Source: Perca fluviatilis
Lineage: Eukaryota > Chordata > Actinopteri > Perciformes > Percidae
Length of the DNA: 64,000 nt
NCBI RefSeq assembly: GCF_010015445.1
Contig: NC_053114.1
Coordinates: forward strand, 24,914,079-24,978,078
Direction: 5' to 3'
Part shown: positions 33,890 through 47,158 of the stretch, piece by piece
Position numbering within the stretch: the first letter of the stretch is position 1
Layout of the letters: the number at the start of each line of letters is the position of its first letter
The notes under the pieces: model-generated
Told to the model about the DNA's origin: nothing
The model's database searches: none
What the model saw: the letters and a program-made list of their open reading frames with translations, nothing else
Translations under genes and position numbers: made by a program

Positions 33890-36695
33890 AGGTCTGGATT
33901 AACATCTCTCTCTTGTGTGCTGCATTGTTAAAGACGATGAACTTGGGATCTGGAGTTTTCATCTCAAGTTTTAAATTCAAGAAGAGAGGATCTCAATAAC
34001 AAAGTGCAACCCCTCAATGTGAGAGATGTATCTCTTTCCCTGCTGCAGCAGCTCTTCTGCCAACAAAGCCTGTTTGGGTAGAACAACAAAAGAGAGCACT
34101 GAAACAAACACCAGGCATTATCATCACCATTATTGACAATAACAACAGCAGTAATAACAACAACAAAGGGCATCCTGGGATATCAAGTCACATTTGTTTC
34201 CCCATTTGCTGTATGAAACGTACTGTAATAAGGCTGCCTTTCTACTTTCATTTGGAGTGCCAGGCTTGTCAGCAGGCCATGGACAGGAGGGTTTCATCAG
34301 CTCGCTTTTTACTCAGCCAACTTCACTCTCAACCTAACTAGGCCAACAGGCTTGACACTTTGCGTTGGAGTACAAAGTCTCACATAAATGAAATGCAGAT
34401 GATTGGTAAAATGATATGATACACAAAAGCAAGTGTCATCAGGCTGTCATGTCTGCCTTGTTCCCCCTTGGTGTGTAGTGGCACGCCTTGGGCCACATCG
34501 ACTTTCCTCCCTCCCTCCCTCCACCCTCCCTCCCTCCATTTCTCCCCTCGTAGTCCGGGGACGCCGGTCGTCTGGCTGACTGACAGGCAGAGGGAGAGAT
34601 GAACTGGATTGGGCTGCATGTGCCCCTTAATGCAGAAGGAGAAATAAAGAGAGACCAGCAGTCAACAACTCATAAGCAAATCTCTTTAAAAGTGAAAGTG
34701 AAAAAGACGCCAAGACAGTGACTATAAAACTTTAACAAGAGAGTCACGGAGGAAGAGAGGAAGAGAAAGCTGTGTCGGATTGTTTGAAGAAGACAAGAAA
34801 AAAGTGGGTTACAAATTATCAGACTATTTTCTCTTCTCTTGCCCCTCAGGCCAGTGTCTGAGTTTCAGATTAGGTCACTCAGATATTTACATTTTAGGGA
34901 TTTAAAGCTGATATTCTCCACCAGTAGCAAATCAGCAGAGTGTGAGTCTGAGGGGCTCATTTGTGCCTTGAGATGCTCTAGCTTTCACATGCGCCTAAAT
35001 GTAATTTTCTAATTTAGTAAACAACTCTGCAGTGCTGGAGGATTGACGTCACATTAGATCAAAGGTACTCTTCTCTTCTTCCTTTGGAAATGCTTAACAA
35101 TGGCTCATTTGAATACAAGCTGATTTCAGTCAGGCTTCTGCATTTGATGGATGCCTGAAACAGAGTCAGGCAAATCTGATGAAATTATTACTGTTCCTTG
35201 CTCTCTGTCTGTGGATACACAGTTGTATTTTATTTAGGGCTATATACCTGATTCCTTTTATTTCTGAGATTATTTTTTTATATAATAATTGAGTAAAACA
35301 ACATCTTAACACCAACCTCTGACTACTATTTATGTGCTCCTCTACCATTCCCCTCCACAAACAATAGGGGGAGTAGTGAGGAAAAAACAGACTGGTGGTG
35401 TTTCTTGGAAATTAAGCAAATTGGATCATTTGCTGCTTGGATGCAGTAGAATGATGTTCCTCCTCTTCAAATTTACAAGTAAAGTACCTAATAATGCCAA
35501 GCAATTAGGAAGGACTGCCACTACACAACAGGGACTGGAGTGATTGCTAATGTGGATTAGGCTGCATTATCCAGCCAGTGGAAGGAGAGGGGTCGACACT
35601 GAAAGGTGGTGTTCTACGAGCACCAAGGACAATGCCTTAAATGCCACACTTCAGCAGCGAGAAGGGATTTGTCTCTAATTAATTTCCAAAGATTTCTGTC
35701 ATCCATGTTTCTGAAGGCCAGCCTGGTGGAAACTCAACAGTGGAGTGCCCTCCAGTAGTTTAAGCCCTGAACAAATGTTCAACATCATTAAAAATATCAA
35801 GTGTCTTTAGCTCCCTCCTCTCTCCCGCTACATTATCTACAGTATTTCTACTCTTTCTATCAATGATAAAACACTTCACTGTTGCAGTTATAAGTTTCAG
35901 AGTTACAATAAAGACAGCAAATTTTGTATTGGCTATACTCTCTGTAACTCTTTAGGTCTAGTATTTCTTACAACAGGTAAGTCAAATGCAGTGGGTTTTT
36001 TTTCAGTTTAATACTATTTTATCTGTTTATTAATGTGACATTTAATATGCAATATGCTTATTTACTTGGCACAATAGGATCAGCTTTAGGAGATTCTGAG
36101 GGAATATCTTAAGCATTTCTCTCTGTTTCCTAAACTTTACACCACTATTCTCTCATCAGAGAAATGAGTGCAGGGCAGTTTATCTGAGCTCTGCCATCTG
36201 ACGAAAGGGTTTAGTGGCGACGAGGGATGTGGTTCTGGATGACAGATTTTAATTACAGGAACAGAGGCTAGTGACACTCGAATGACCAGTCGCAGCTTAC
36301 CATCAGCCAATCACCGCTGATAACCAGATGATGAGCACAGAGCGACCAATTAGCTGTGAAAGGGCAGCAGTGCCACATCAGCTACAGTGCTGCTATGCAG
36401 TATGATCTTCATTGTAGGTGCAAATCTCAGAAGACAGACTTCAGAAGTCGTGTCACAGTGAATAAATGTGTGGTCTGTAAACAGGCCTAAATATTTTTAC
36501 GGCCAATGTAACAGGTCTGAAACATGTTTTATAGCTATGTTGGATTTTCTCCTTGTTTATGATTTTTATTGTTTTGTTGCCAGTAATAGTTAGATAAATG
36601 ACACTAAATCTATTTTATTTAATAATCTTGTATTATCATACATAATAGTATAGTATTTTTGTATGTAGCATGATTTTACACGTCTGGAATAACAA
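33890..36695. other. Unique noncoding DNA, about 2.8 kb
   Basis: It contains a (CCCT)n-like run at 34506-34538. The segment 35530-35760 is complex and could be a CNE. No gene supported. Confidence 0.35.
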
Positions 36696-37018
36696 GGAAG
36701 GGGTCCCTGTGGGGACCTCAGAGAGAGCCTTCTCCAGAGCAGCTCCCAGGCTCTGGAACTCCCTCCCCCAAGAGATCCGCACCTCTGAGTCCCTCACCAT
36801 CTTCCAGTCCCGCCTCAAGACCCATCTCCTCACCTCAGCCTACCCATAGTCCACCTGCCCCCCTCCCTTTTTCATCTGTATCTTGTTTTGTTCTACTTGT
36901 TTTGTTTGCTCGTTTTGTTTTGTTATGTTTTTATAATCTACCCTGCCCTGTAAAGCGACTTTGAGTCCATGAAAAGCGCTATATAAATTCAATTTATTAT
37001 TATTATTATTATTATTAC
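36696..37018 (+). pseudogene. L2-type LINE 3' end: ORF2 C-terminus, 3' UTR and (TTA)n tail
   Basis: The frame from about 36697 to the stop at 36847-36849 reads GTSERAFSRAAPRLWNSLPQ, then EIRTSESLTIFQSRLKTHLL, then TSAYP and stop. The FSxAAPxLWNSLP block and following LxxFxxxLKTxLF pattern mark the C-terminus of reverse-transcriptase polyproteins of L2-like LINEs in fish. The 3' UTR ends GTCCATGAAAAGCGCTATA and then TTA repeats. The element is truncated on its 5' side, with most of the reverse transcriptase missing, so it is dead. A shorter tail of the same family is at 2.58 kb. Confidence 0.8.
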
Positions 37019-37692
37019 CTCACCGACCTACCACCCTCTGTACAATGTACCCCGTCGCCTCAAAGTTAGTCCAGTGCAACCACTACTTATATGATAGGAC
37101 AATACTCAATTTGTGTAAGTTTATGGTAATTTCATTCAACACAATGGTTTAAAAGAATATTCACCACGTAAGCACAAGATGCACATAAATAAAAGTTATT
37201 AAAGCTAGATTTTGACTCAGGGCTCCTCTAAAAGACATTAGAAATTAGCTAGTACTGCAATGTACCGTTAATCAAATTTCTAAAACCAATCGACATGCAG
37301 TGAACCTGGGGTTTTTGGGACCCAAAGGGGCAAGTACCCGCTTTGTCCAACTGGTAATAGAGCCGTTTTCTCATCAAAGACATCCAGGCATCTAGGTTAA
37401 AACTGGGCTGAATTTGTTTAAAAAGTGAATGTTTGTAGATGTCTAAGTTAAAGATACTGCTGTTTCAACACAATTTTTATGACTTTGTGTAGTTAGGATC
37501 ATTTTAGCATTAAAATATAGTCAATGACATGCTGTTAAATCAGTGATTATTTTTAACTCAGATGGTAAAGTTTAGCCAATGTTTACACATCTTTTTATCA
37601 TAACGGTACTGTGTTTATAGGTATTTTATAATATAATATTATAATATAATATTGTGGCAACATGTTCAAAATAATTCCTTTATATATTCTTT
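37019..37692. other. Unique AT-rich DNA
   Basis: A (TATAATA)n-like patch lies at 37625-37655. No gene supported. Confidence 0.4.
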
Positions 37693-38115
37693 GTGTCCTA
37701 TACAACAGTAAAGCCCAAATTATGTGCGTACGCTCCGTGTGATGTAAATGTTGTCATTAAAGGGTATACGTGTAGGCTCTGTGCAGAAGTACGCGTACCG
37801 CCAATTTTTTGTGGCAGCGCGACTCACACTCCAACTAGTGGTAGCTTAGCGATCTACGGCGCATATGTGGAACGCGTCCTCCAAGCGGATAGTATAAACA
37901 GACCTACTACGCGCCTGTGGGGGCCGCAGCTGTCCATGTACGCGTCTGTACTGGAGTATAATCGAACCTTAAAAGTTATGTTCATCCTTTCTTCTCATGT
38001 TTATGCTTATATTTTTTATTTGAATGTAAAGTACTTTGAGTTTACCTGTAATAAGCATGTAATAAGCACATTTACTTATGTCACCACTTGTTTGATGCTA
38101 TGTTGCCTGTTATGA
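37693..38115 (+). other. CpG-rich block with a 140-codon open frame, not recognised
   Basis: An ATG-to-stop frame of 140 codons is present, but its protein has no motif that I recognise, and the last third is AT-rich and hydrophobic by base composition. The part at 37725-37970 is strikingly rich in CG dinucleotides (ACGCGT three times, GCGCGAC) against CpG-poor surroundings. I think this is a fairly young mobile-element fragment rather than a gene. A spliced gene exon is the alternative. Confidence 0.25.
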
Positions 38116-41100
38116 ACACACATCATTGCGAGTAAAAAATAGTTTACATCAAAGTACACAACAACTTTCAACAGCTGGCTCCAGCGCTTGATCGCTCATG
38201 AGTGTGGTTGTTGTAGCGAGTGTAGTTAATATCGTTAACTGCGATCATATTTGCTTTAGATCAGTGATTGCTCCAGCACTGTGAGTGTGTGATGCCCCGA
38301 CCAACAGCAGCACACAGCAGAGGCCTTTCCTGCTGTACACAGAGCATAGAGTAGAACCTGAGCGGCTACATTCTCGTTATTCTGTAGTCGCAGACTGCTG
38401 GTCTGTAGATACATAGGCATTTGGGCGAGTGGCTGGGAGTAGTGCAGTGTGAATGGCAACACCCAGGACAAATTGCATGGCGAGAGAAGAGGGCCTCTCC
38501 CCCGCTGAGCCATGGTGGCATCACAGGGGCGGAAAATGACAATTCCTTGAAAAGGTCATACAAGACGCCTGCACTGTGATACGAGCTTACAGCCAATCTG
38601 ACAATCTTAATTCAAATCATGACATTCCTCCCAAAAGTAGAACGTTTTCATCTCCCCATGTCAGAACAGCCGTCTGACCTTTAGCATGTAAGAACTTCAC
38701 TGAGTTTTAACAAATGCTAATCAGAGCCCTTCATTAACAGGTCTGTCGCTCGTTCCACGCACGTCCCCATTCGCAGTTTATGAATTTCATACTGAGATTC
38801 AAAAGAGTAATAGGATTACTGTTATATTCTATTAATACACCTATGTTTTCCATGAATTGAGCCATCTCAAATGACATGATGGATTTCAATATGACAGAGT
38901 GGTCACGATGGAAAATGAAATGCCATTTGTCAAACTCTGTAGCATTTAATATTGTGTGTTTTAAATACGCTAGTGACCTCACGTTGTAAATGCCAGTAAG
39001 TAGGTTTATTTCCTCTTATTTTCCACACATCGGGCATTTTCCCTCCTAAACTGGAAAAAAAGTATTTGACAATGAATTTCATGCTTCAACCAGCCACTCA
39101 CCCGCATGGCCAGTGTCGCCCCACACCTTAATGCCACTTCAGATGAAATGTAATGGAATATTCACCTGCAGAGTTACAGATCTTACGTCTGTTCACAGGC
39201 TCTGTTTTTTATACTTGCTCTCTTAATAATCCAAGTCAGATTATATCAAGGTTCAGAAGCATGAATTCATAAGCATATAGACCTAAAGTTCACACTACTA
39301 AACACTGGAATATCCATGACATACCACCATATCTACCATTGAATACACACATTTTTCGCATCAGATTTTGAATTTGGTTTTGCAAAGATGCACATTAAAG
39401 GTTTTTCCTGAGCCTGGTGCTATGGATACCAATGCTTACATGTTGGCCATTGTTAAGTGACCCCCTCTAAAGGGGTTTTGGCCCGGCTGAAGGGATGAAA
39501 TTACAGTACGTTGGAATAATGGTCCATGAAGTACCTGAATGCATACCTGCAAATTACCAACTAAGCAACAGCTAACAATGTTGACCCACACGCTGGTGAA
39601 CAGCATGTGTGGTAATAAAGTAACAATAAAGTAAAAGCATGCAAGAATTTAAATAGTTTGTAATATCATACAAACGGTTTAAGTGCCCCAAATACAGATA
39701 TTGCACCAATCAGAAACAACAATCCACTTCATATCAATCAAATCAAATTTCTTCTTTTTTGTAATTACAATTTTTTACGAAATGAGCACAAAGGATATGT
39801 ATACTGATTCCTCAGCAAAAATTTGTTTAAATTCTAGTTCGACTATGAATTTTAACAGACACGGTTTTGTGATTTATCCTGTTTCAATTGGAGCGGCTCT
39901 GTGTCACCAGTAACATGGAGTTAAGCTGCCTCTATGCATCATAGCTCATCTCCCCATCACCATGCATGGAATAAAATAGTTTGTTGAACTAAAAGTTCAG
40001 TTGCTCATATTCCAGATCTACCAGAAGCAAAAGCCTAAAGCCAAAGCGCAGTAATGAAATATTCACATAAAGAACCACAATCCATTCACCAGTGTGTTCT
40101 CATCTGTGTTGCAGTGAAACGATCCCAAGCTCTCGATGAAATCCAAACATGGGCAGCAATTCCAACGGGCTAGTGTGTGGACTGTGGTAGATAGGGCAGC
40201 AAAGCCCTCATCACAGCTGGGTGCCCAGATTAATAGGCAAGATAGACATAGTGTATGTGTTTACTCATCACTCTGATTGTCTCTGTCTGGGAGAAAGGCT
40301 TTATTTGAACAGGTCCGGATTGTAGATGACTGTATGAGAAGCATTATAAATGAAGATATGCTGAGATGCCCTGGTAGCAGCATAATGATGTATACGCCAT
40401 CATATCAGTCCTGTCTGAGCCACCCCTGCCTTTTGAATATTTAAATCTACTTACAGTATCATACACAACTGCCTATTCTCCTCACAAAAACCACCCCACC
40501 ACTTCAGAGAAAAAGGCCTTTTAATATATGAAATGCCGATGCTGCTGTGTCAGATGGTGAGAGTTCAGGTTTTACAAGAAGCAGCACTTCAGGATGTGAC
40601 CCAGTGGCGTGCATATCTTCTGTATAATTGTAACATTTCTCTTGCTGAGGTTAATGAGCTTGACACCGCGTGCCCTCGGCCTGCTAAATAGACAGTTGCC
40701 TTGCACTCCTCCCTCTTTTCTCCCTGCGTGCTGTCAACCTGCAGCCTAACATCTCCACGGCTGAAAACTGCATTTTCACTTAGCACATGCAGCCAGGGAA
40801 AAGTTATTAAGCAGCAGAGTGGTCACCTGTGCTTTTCAAGGCTGTTAGCAAGGTCATACGCTCAGCAATGAGCTGCATCTACTTGCTCTGTCAGTCGGAG
40901 CCTCTGAGGGATTAATTGTCCCCACTCTGTCTCATTCGTGTCTTTTCTGTTTAATTTAATGTGCTTGCTGTCCATTAGAAGCATTTTTAACATTGTGCTG
41001 CGTTGTAGTTTTTTTTACCAATCCTAATTATTTAATTACGAGCAAACACAAGCCGATTCAAAGGACCTATCTTTAAATCTGTGGCCTCATGCATTTTTAA

Positions 41101-42140
41101 TTGAACATGATTGTAGCATTAACAGCTGAATATGCAGCCAGCCTTTTCTCACATTCGTCTCAGCCTTAAGTGAAGGTGCCTTAAATTAAAAGGCTATAGA
41201 AATCAATACAAGTGGCATCCATGAGAGAGCACATATCTTCGACAGCCTGTCTCCTAATGCATCACTCACCACATGCTCTGCTCTTGTGTCTAAAAGCACT
41301 TAATGTGCAATAAGAAGCCGCCCACCTCAGATGTTGCCAAATACTGGTGATGGCCTGTCTGAGGGAGCTTTAAAGTTTGGTCTAATGCTACATTAATGGA
41401 TTATCTAGCCCCGCCTCTTTGTAAGAGTGAAACTTATCATGCTGAGCATTGCTGTCAAACGATGTTTAATAGAAGCTGGCATGCAACAAATTCAAATCTA
41501 ACATCCAGCTTTTATGTGATGCAACAACAAAACATGTTGACAAAGTGCTTACTGGCACAACTGCTTTCAGAATGAGTTGATAATTTAGTTCACATTCATT
41601 CAATATAGTATATCCTGCATGTTATATGGATGGTGATAGAGTGCTATAGTGGCTTTCATAATATATTTTTAAACCACATCAAATAAAATTCATTTCAGAG
41701 AGAGCACAGGGGATGATTGGGAGACTCAGAATCTAAGCTTTCTGACACGGGCAGAGATGGAGGTCTGAGCTGCCCACTCCAGGTCATTTCCACAAAACAA
41801 TTTGACAATTTCTCACTGGCTGCAGATTGTCTGTTTTCTTCCTCTTAAAGGTGTAGTTCCTTTCTTGGTATGTATCCCTTATCTTCCTTGAATTGGAGGC
41901 TTTATCCTACATATATACTTCAACACACAGATTTGTAAGAGCAAAATAGTGAATCTGCAGCGCCGGCGAGCGAGGCTGCGGAGGACTGCATGAAAAGAAC
42001 TCATTAAAACTGTGACTCACACATGGAGATGCTCCAGTTTAGAGTGAGTTGAGATAATTTGTGAGTAAATCCACGACTGTTGTCCAACAACAAATTTCTA
42101 ATTGCTGCTGCACACATGTGTACACTTGCAGACACCTGTG
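38116..42140. other. Unique noncoding DNA, about 4 kb, with CNE-like stretches
   Basis: No gene supported. At 41020-41400 the sequence has two TAATTA motifs (41025-41030, 41033-41038), few CpGs and complex composition. At 40130-40330 another such stretch occurs. Conservation cannot be tested here. Confidence 0.35.
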
Positions 42141-42199
42141 CACACACACAGACACACACACACACAGACACACACACACACACACACACATACACACAC
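42141..42199. repeat. (CA)n microsatellite, interrupted by GA
   Basis: CA repeat with two CAGA interruptions, about 60 bp. Confidence 0.95.
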
Positions 42200-44594
42200 T
42201 CCATGGCACAAGATCTTCCATCATACACTGAGAGTCAAAACTGAAAAATAGATGAGATCTTTGTCACTCAAATGGCTGTAGGATTCTTAAGTGCTGTCAG
42301 AGTACGGATGAGGCCAACATGCATTATGGAAGACAGAGCCTTGCTAGGCGCCTCGGCTCTCTTCCTGGACCGCGGCACAAAACTGTCTAATGGAGTTGAA
42401 GACATGGTAATTTCTGTGGCAACCAAAGATTCTATAATAATATCTAAAGTTGGACGCTAATTAATCTCAGAGGTATATCACAGGCTTAAGGCCTTTCTGC
42501 ACTGTTTGGGGAGGCTAATTCCTTACATGTGGGGTGCTGAGCAGCATTTATGGGAGTTTTACCAGATTAGCCCAAGACACAGGATCTTTAAAGGGAACTG
42601 CTTGTTCTCTTCAGATTGGAGATCTGTCCTCCTTGAACAGCTGTGTGGGTGAAAGGCTAATAAAGCCCTATTGTATGCTTATGTGACTGGTTTGACTGGA
42701 TGGCTAAAAATGGAACCGGTTGCACAAGAGAAAGCCCTTACTGATGTGTAAAGCAGGACATGTGTGGTATTCATTTAAATCCATGTAAAGTGCATGCCTT
42801 TCCAATTACACTTGTAGTGGACTTTCTTTCAGAACATGCACTTCCAGAAGAAGCTTAATGTATAGTCCATCGTGGTAGATACACATCTTTGTAGATTAAC
42901 CAAAAGCTACTGTATCACACATTTTGAAATTAGATTTATCTAAGACTATTATTGTAGCCGTTTAGATGGCAGTCTCGTTACTGCTACCATGGTTTATGGG
43001 GGCTAAATTTGAACACAATGACAGATGAACAATGATATTTGTCTCTTTCCAGCAAATATCTTTAATGGTAATATTATGTCTAGATCTAGAAGTGTCCTGA
43101 TAAGACCAAGGTCATCTGTTAGGAGTGTCTGCATAGGAAATGAGTGCAAGCTCCCAGCAGACTCAGCAGGAAGGCTGGAGAGATGATCTAATAGTCACCG
43201 CTCTGGTTTTAAAGTCTGTCTGTAGTCCTGGTTGAGTTCCTAATTCTCTGTGCATGGCTTGCACAAAGAGTGAGACTGTTGGAGAGAGAGTCACCGGAGC
43301 AAGAAAGAGATAGAATTGATAGTGAAAGAAAGACATACCAACGGAGAAAATGGGGAGTGTTCACGTGGCACCATCATCCATCCCTTTTACCCTAATCATT
43401 TTCAAAATCATGTCCCCTCTGTAAAGCACAAGTTTCACTCTTTATTCACACACCAGAAATCCAGATTACCCATAGTGCTGCACACTGGATCCAGAGTCTA
43501 CGTTAGTTAAGTGAATTTCTCCATGTGCCATTTTGGGTGAGCGCGAGAAGCCGTCTCACCTACAGTTTGTGTCAGTCACAGCTGGCAATGACGAATTATT
43601 AAGGTGGATTTGACATGAAATGTTGGACGTAGTCACCCTCTCCCTTTTCTCCACCCATTAGTCTCTGAGAGGGGTACTTGACAGGGAGTGCCATCAGCTA
43701 GCATCAGCTCTGGCAGCACAGCTCTCTCTCCTCCCCCGCAGATGCACCTTGGGCCTGCAGTGGTCTCCTCCTCTCCTTTGTTCGGTGCATCTGTTCAGCG
43801 TCAGATGACAGCACTGATTAGCCTCACTCAGAGTCTTAATAATAAGACACCCGGAGTACAGAAAGGCAGCACAAGTCGAATGCAGACACACAAACACACC
43901 AGATCACCCAATTGTAATCACTACATCCCCAGCCTGTATGCTGCTTACCCTACTGCCTTACCCTTAACCTCACCATGAGTTAACCCTAATGAGGTCTGGA
44001 AAATATCTGCTATTGGTGATTTGTCCAGTTTTCAGATTTTTTTCCACACTGCATGGACTGACAGACACATCTGTAGCTTTGTCTTGATGTAATTCTGGAA
44101 TAGTGTACTTCAGGGAGAATTCAGTGCTTTAATTCACACTGCTTTGAATGTTTCTCCATCCCGTTGTTTGCTACTATGTTAACCATGTGTTCACCTGACT
44201 TACAAAGTGATAGTATGTCCTTAAACTTAAAAAAAAGGTTACAGTACAGTTTTTTCTAAATAACAAAATGGAACGGTGGTGTTTTCCTGTCAAATTAAAG
44301 GCTAAAACTGCTCCAGATATTCTTAAACTGTTTCATAACAGGAGCTGTTGGCTTGCAAATTATACCGTTCACTGTTCACATACTGTTTCATTCGCAGAGT
44401 TGTTTTTTTTAATTATTTGCATGTTTGGTAACACAACGAAGTGCCACAAAAAAACAACTTAATACATTTCTATGTAATTGCCAGTCTAACGAATTAATGT
44501 TTCGGTGATTTATTAAATCCAAGTGAGACATACACATTTGAGGAGCAGCATAGGAGAAATAAACATTTAGTTGTTGTTGTTTTTTGTTGTTGTT
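42200..44594. other. Unique noncoding DNA, about 2.4 kb
   Basis: 42280-42470 is complex and ends in TTAATTAATC-like sequence (GCTAATTAATCTC), a possible CNE. No gene supported. Confidence 0.35.
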
Positions 44595-44595
44595 T

Positions 44596-44988
44596 CTAGT
44601 TAGATGTGTATGTAGGTACGAGTGGGTGTGCAGCCTGAGCTCTCTGTAGAGCTGCGTTCCTGCAGGGTGAACTTCTCCCACTCGTCTTCACCGTCTCCCC
44701 CACTGCCTCCTGGCGGATGCTCCTCAGTCTGATATGTGTGTCCCAGCCCACCTGTTCAGGCCTCATTACTGTCAGGCCTGTGTTAATAAATATCCAGGTG
44801 TAGAGCGCTCCTCTGTGCCTGTACTTCATCACCGAGGAGCTCAGTCTGCTGGGCGCCCCCTCCTCTCCTGCAGCAGGGCTGACAGGAACCATGATTACAC
44901 TGTAAGCACTGTAGTTATTCACCTTCTGCCCAAACTCCGACACTGCACTCCATCTTACACACCGGCACAGGGACACGCACACATACAC
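44596..44988 (-). other. GC-rich open frame of 130 codons, possible exon or chance ORF
   Basis: The minus-strand frame is open for 130 codons. Its middle part (about residues 40-95, including RHRGALYTWIFINTGLTVMR) has mixed, protein-like composition, while the first ~15 residues lie in CA/TG-like sequence and are not credible. On the minus strand a pyrimidine-rich CCTGCTGCAG precedes GAGAGG, and CTGAACAG is followed by GTGGGC, so an internal exon of about 115 bp could be drawn. I recognise no family. The other frames are closed. Confidence 0.15.
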
Positions 44989-45758
44989 TGCTCATGCACA
45001 TGTACACACATCCATACAGGAACACACACACGGTGACAAACAAATACTTACAGATATTTGCTCTTTCATTCCCATTATTTTTCCCTTCAGTGCAACCACG
45101 GGTGTGCAGGCAACATGGACGGTACTTTGCCATTTGCACTGTAGGAACATCCCTACAGCAATGTTTGGTGACAACCAGCGTAGGTCCAACACTGAGCAAT
45201 CAATTATGCATAACATTAAAAACATATTGTTTGGAAATACAGTCAACACCTAAAAGATAAAAGGGCATCTATTTTACGAACAACTTTCTGTGCAAATTGA
45301 GCCAATATTCACTGTGCCATGGATTCTCATTCTCGTGTTTTCTTTATATATTTGATTTTTTTTCCCTCTGCTGATAGTACATCCTTACCTTTGCATGAAG
45401 CCCTTGCTCATTTGTAGTCACCTAGACTTTATGTAATAGATTATACAGCACTTCCTTTACTGCATATTATCAAGTGATATTTGTCTATGATTGAGTCCTC
45501 AAAGTCGTGCCTGTTTCCAATACAAATGAACTTATTTAAAAAATGTTCTCAGTGTCATGTGTCAGTGTCTTGAAACAAGACATAATAAGACAGATTGCAG
45601 CACTAGAATCAAGAAGAGTGAAACTTTTTGGAAACCTGGAAAGAAGTTGACATTATTTGACTGCACTGACAAATTGTTTTTAGAAAGACTATTATGCCTC
45701 AATAATAGATATAAATTACTTTATAAGAACGAAATTCTTCAAGTTCCCTCACAGAGTA
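44989..45758. other. Unique noncoding DNA up to the Tc1 element
   Basis: Imperfect ACACAC words lie at 44960-45030. No gene supported. Confidence 0.4.
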
Positions 45759-47156
45759 CACTAGTGGTCAAAAGTTTTAGAACACCCCAATTTTTCTAGT
45801 TTTTTATTGACATTTTAGCAGTTCAAGTCCAATGAATAGCTTGAAATGGTACAAAGGTAAGTGGTAAATTGCCTGAGGTTAAAAAAAAAAAGTAGTATTT
45901 TACAAAAAGACCTTTTTCAGTGAAAAAGAAATGGTTAAACCGCATAAAGCTGTTCTGCAGCAATGGAGGTTGATCAAGCTTTGAAAGTTGGTGCTAGCAA
46001 TTCCCACAGGTGTTCCAACTTGTCTGGATTACTTACAACCCCCTCTGTTTGTATAAAAGTATTGTTGGAACACACTGTGGTACCGTACCCTCGTGAGCAT
46101 TATTTGAACAGTATTGTACTGCAGAAAGTAGTGTGTTGCCATAAAAATGGCGGGAAAAAGGCAATTAACAATGGAAGAGAGACAGACCATCATAACACTT
46201 AAGAATGTTGGTCTTTCCTACAGAGAAATTGCGAAGAAAGTCAAGGTGTCAGTGAGTACAGTATTCTTCTTCATCAAAAGGCACTTAGAAACTGGGGGAA
46301 ACTCTGACAGGAAGAGGTCTGGCAGACCCAAAGCCACAACAGAATCAGAAGACAAGTTTCTGAGAGTCAACAGCTTGTGTGATAGGCGGCTCACAGGGCA
46401 ACAGCTTCAAGCACAGCTTAATAGTGGTCGTAATAAGCAAGTCTCAGTTTCAACTGTAAAGAGAAGACTTCGAGCTGCAGGTTTGATAGGTCGAGTTGCA
46501 GCAAGAAAGCCATTGCTAAGATGTCAGAATAAGAAAAAGAGGCTTGCCTGGGCCAAGAAACACTGCCTATTGACTACTGAAGAATGGAAGAAGGTGTTAT
46601 GGACTGATGAATCAAAATTTGAAATCTTCAGTTCATCACGCAGGATTTATGTACGCCGTCAAGTAGGTGAAAGGATGGTTCCTCAGTGTGTGACATCAAC
46701 TGTCAAACATGGAGGAGGAAGCACGATGGCCTGGGGCTGTTTTGCTGGATCCAGGGTCGGATTGTGTGGCCAGCACAGTCACCAGACTTAAACCCCATTG
46801 AGCTGGTTTGGGATGAACTGGACAATAAAGTGAAAGCAAAGCAACCTACAAGTGCCACACATTTATAACTTCTGCAGCAGAGTTGGGAAGAACTTTCTGA
46901 AGAATATTTGATTTCCATTGTAGAAAGAATGCCACAAGTGTGTTCAGCTGTTATATCTGCCAAAGGGGGCTACTTTGATGAGTCAAAAATGTTGAATACA
47001 TTTTGGTTTATAAATTGATTCCATGATTTCTTTTTTAACTTAAATTGTTCATTTGTTCTATTCTTTCATTTCAGAGTACAATGAGACATTGAACTGCATG
47101 AATTTGAATAAAAATATGGAAAAATTGGGGTGTTCTAAAACTTTTGACCGGTAGTG
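45759..47156 (+). mobile_element. Tc1-like transposon, internally deleted (1398 bp)
   Basis: Terminal inverted repeats start CACTAGTGGTCAAAAGTTTT on the left and CACTACCGGTCAAAAGTTTT (complement) on the right. They continue as AGAACACCCCAATTTTT on both sides, about 38 bp in all with few mismatches. Both ends abut the TA dinucleotide (45757-45758, 47157-47158), the canonical Tc1/mariner target. The transposase lies inside in plus orientation. Compared with about 1.6 kb usual for fish Tc1 elements, roughly 200 bp is missing. Confidence 0.92.
46147..46985 (+). pseudogene. Tc1 (DD34E) transposase, broken by deletion, frameshift and stop
   Basis: The product would be a nuclear cut-and-paste transposase of the Tc1/mariner superfamily. 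The first frame (214 codons, from the ATG in ATAAAAATGGCGGG) holds two helix-turn-helix DNA-binding regions (about residues 7-48 and 80-118), the linker motif GRPK (59-62) and the first catalytic aspartate, D154 in LWTDESKF. After GCFAGSRVG (about 46760) a deletion removes the segment bearing the second aspartate (normally in a DNDPKH-like motif) and shifts frame. The other frame resumes with WPAQSPDLNPIELVWDEL, carrying the third acid (codon 46800-46802), meets an in-frame TAA at 46866-46868, and continues with LLQQSWEELSEEYL to KGGYFDESK. Usual length is about 340 residues. Lacking the second D, it cannot be active. Confidence 0.9.
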
Positions 47157-47158
47157 TA

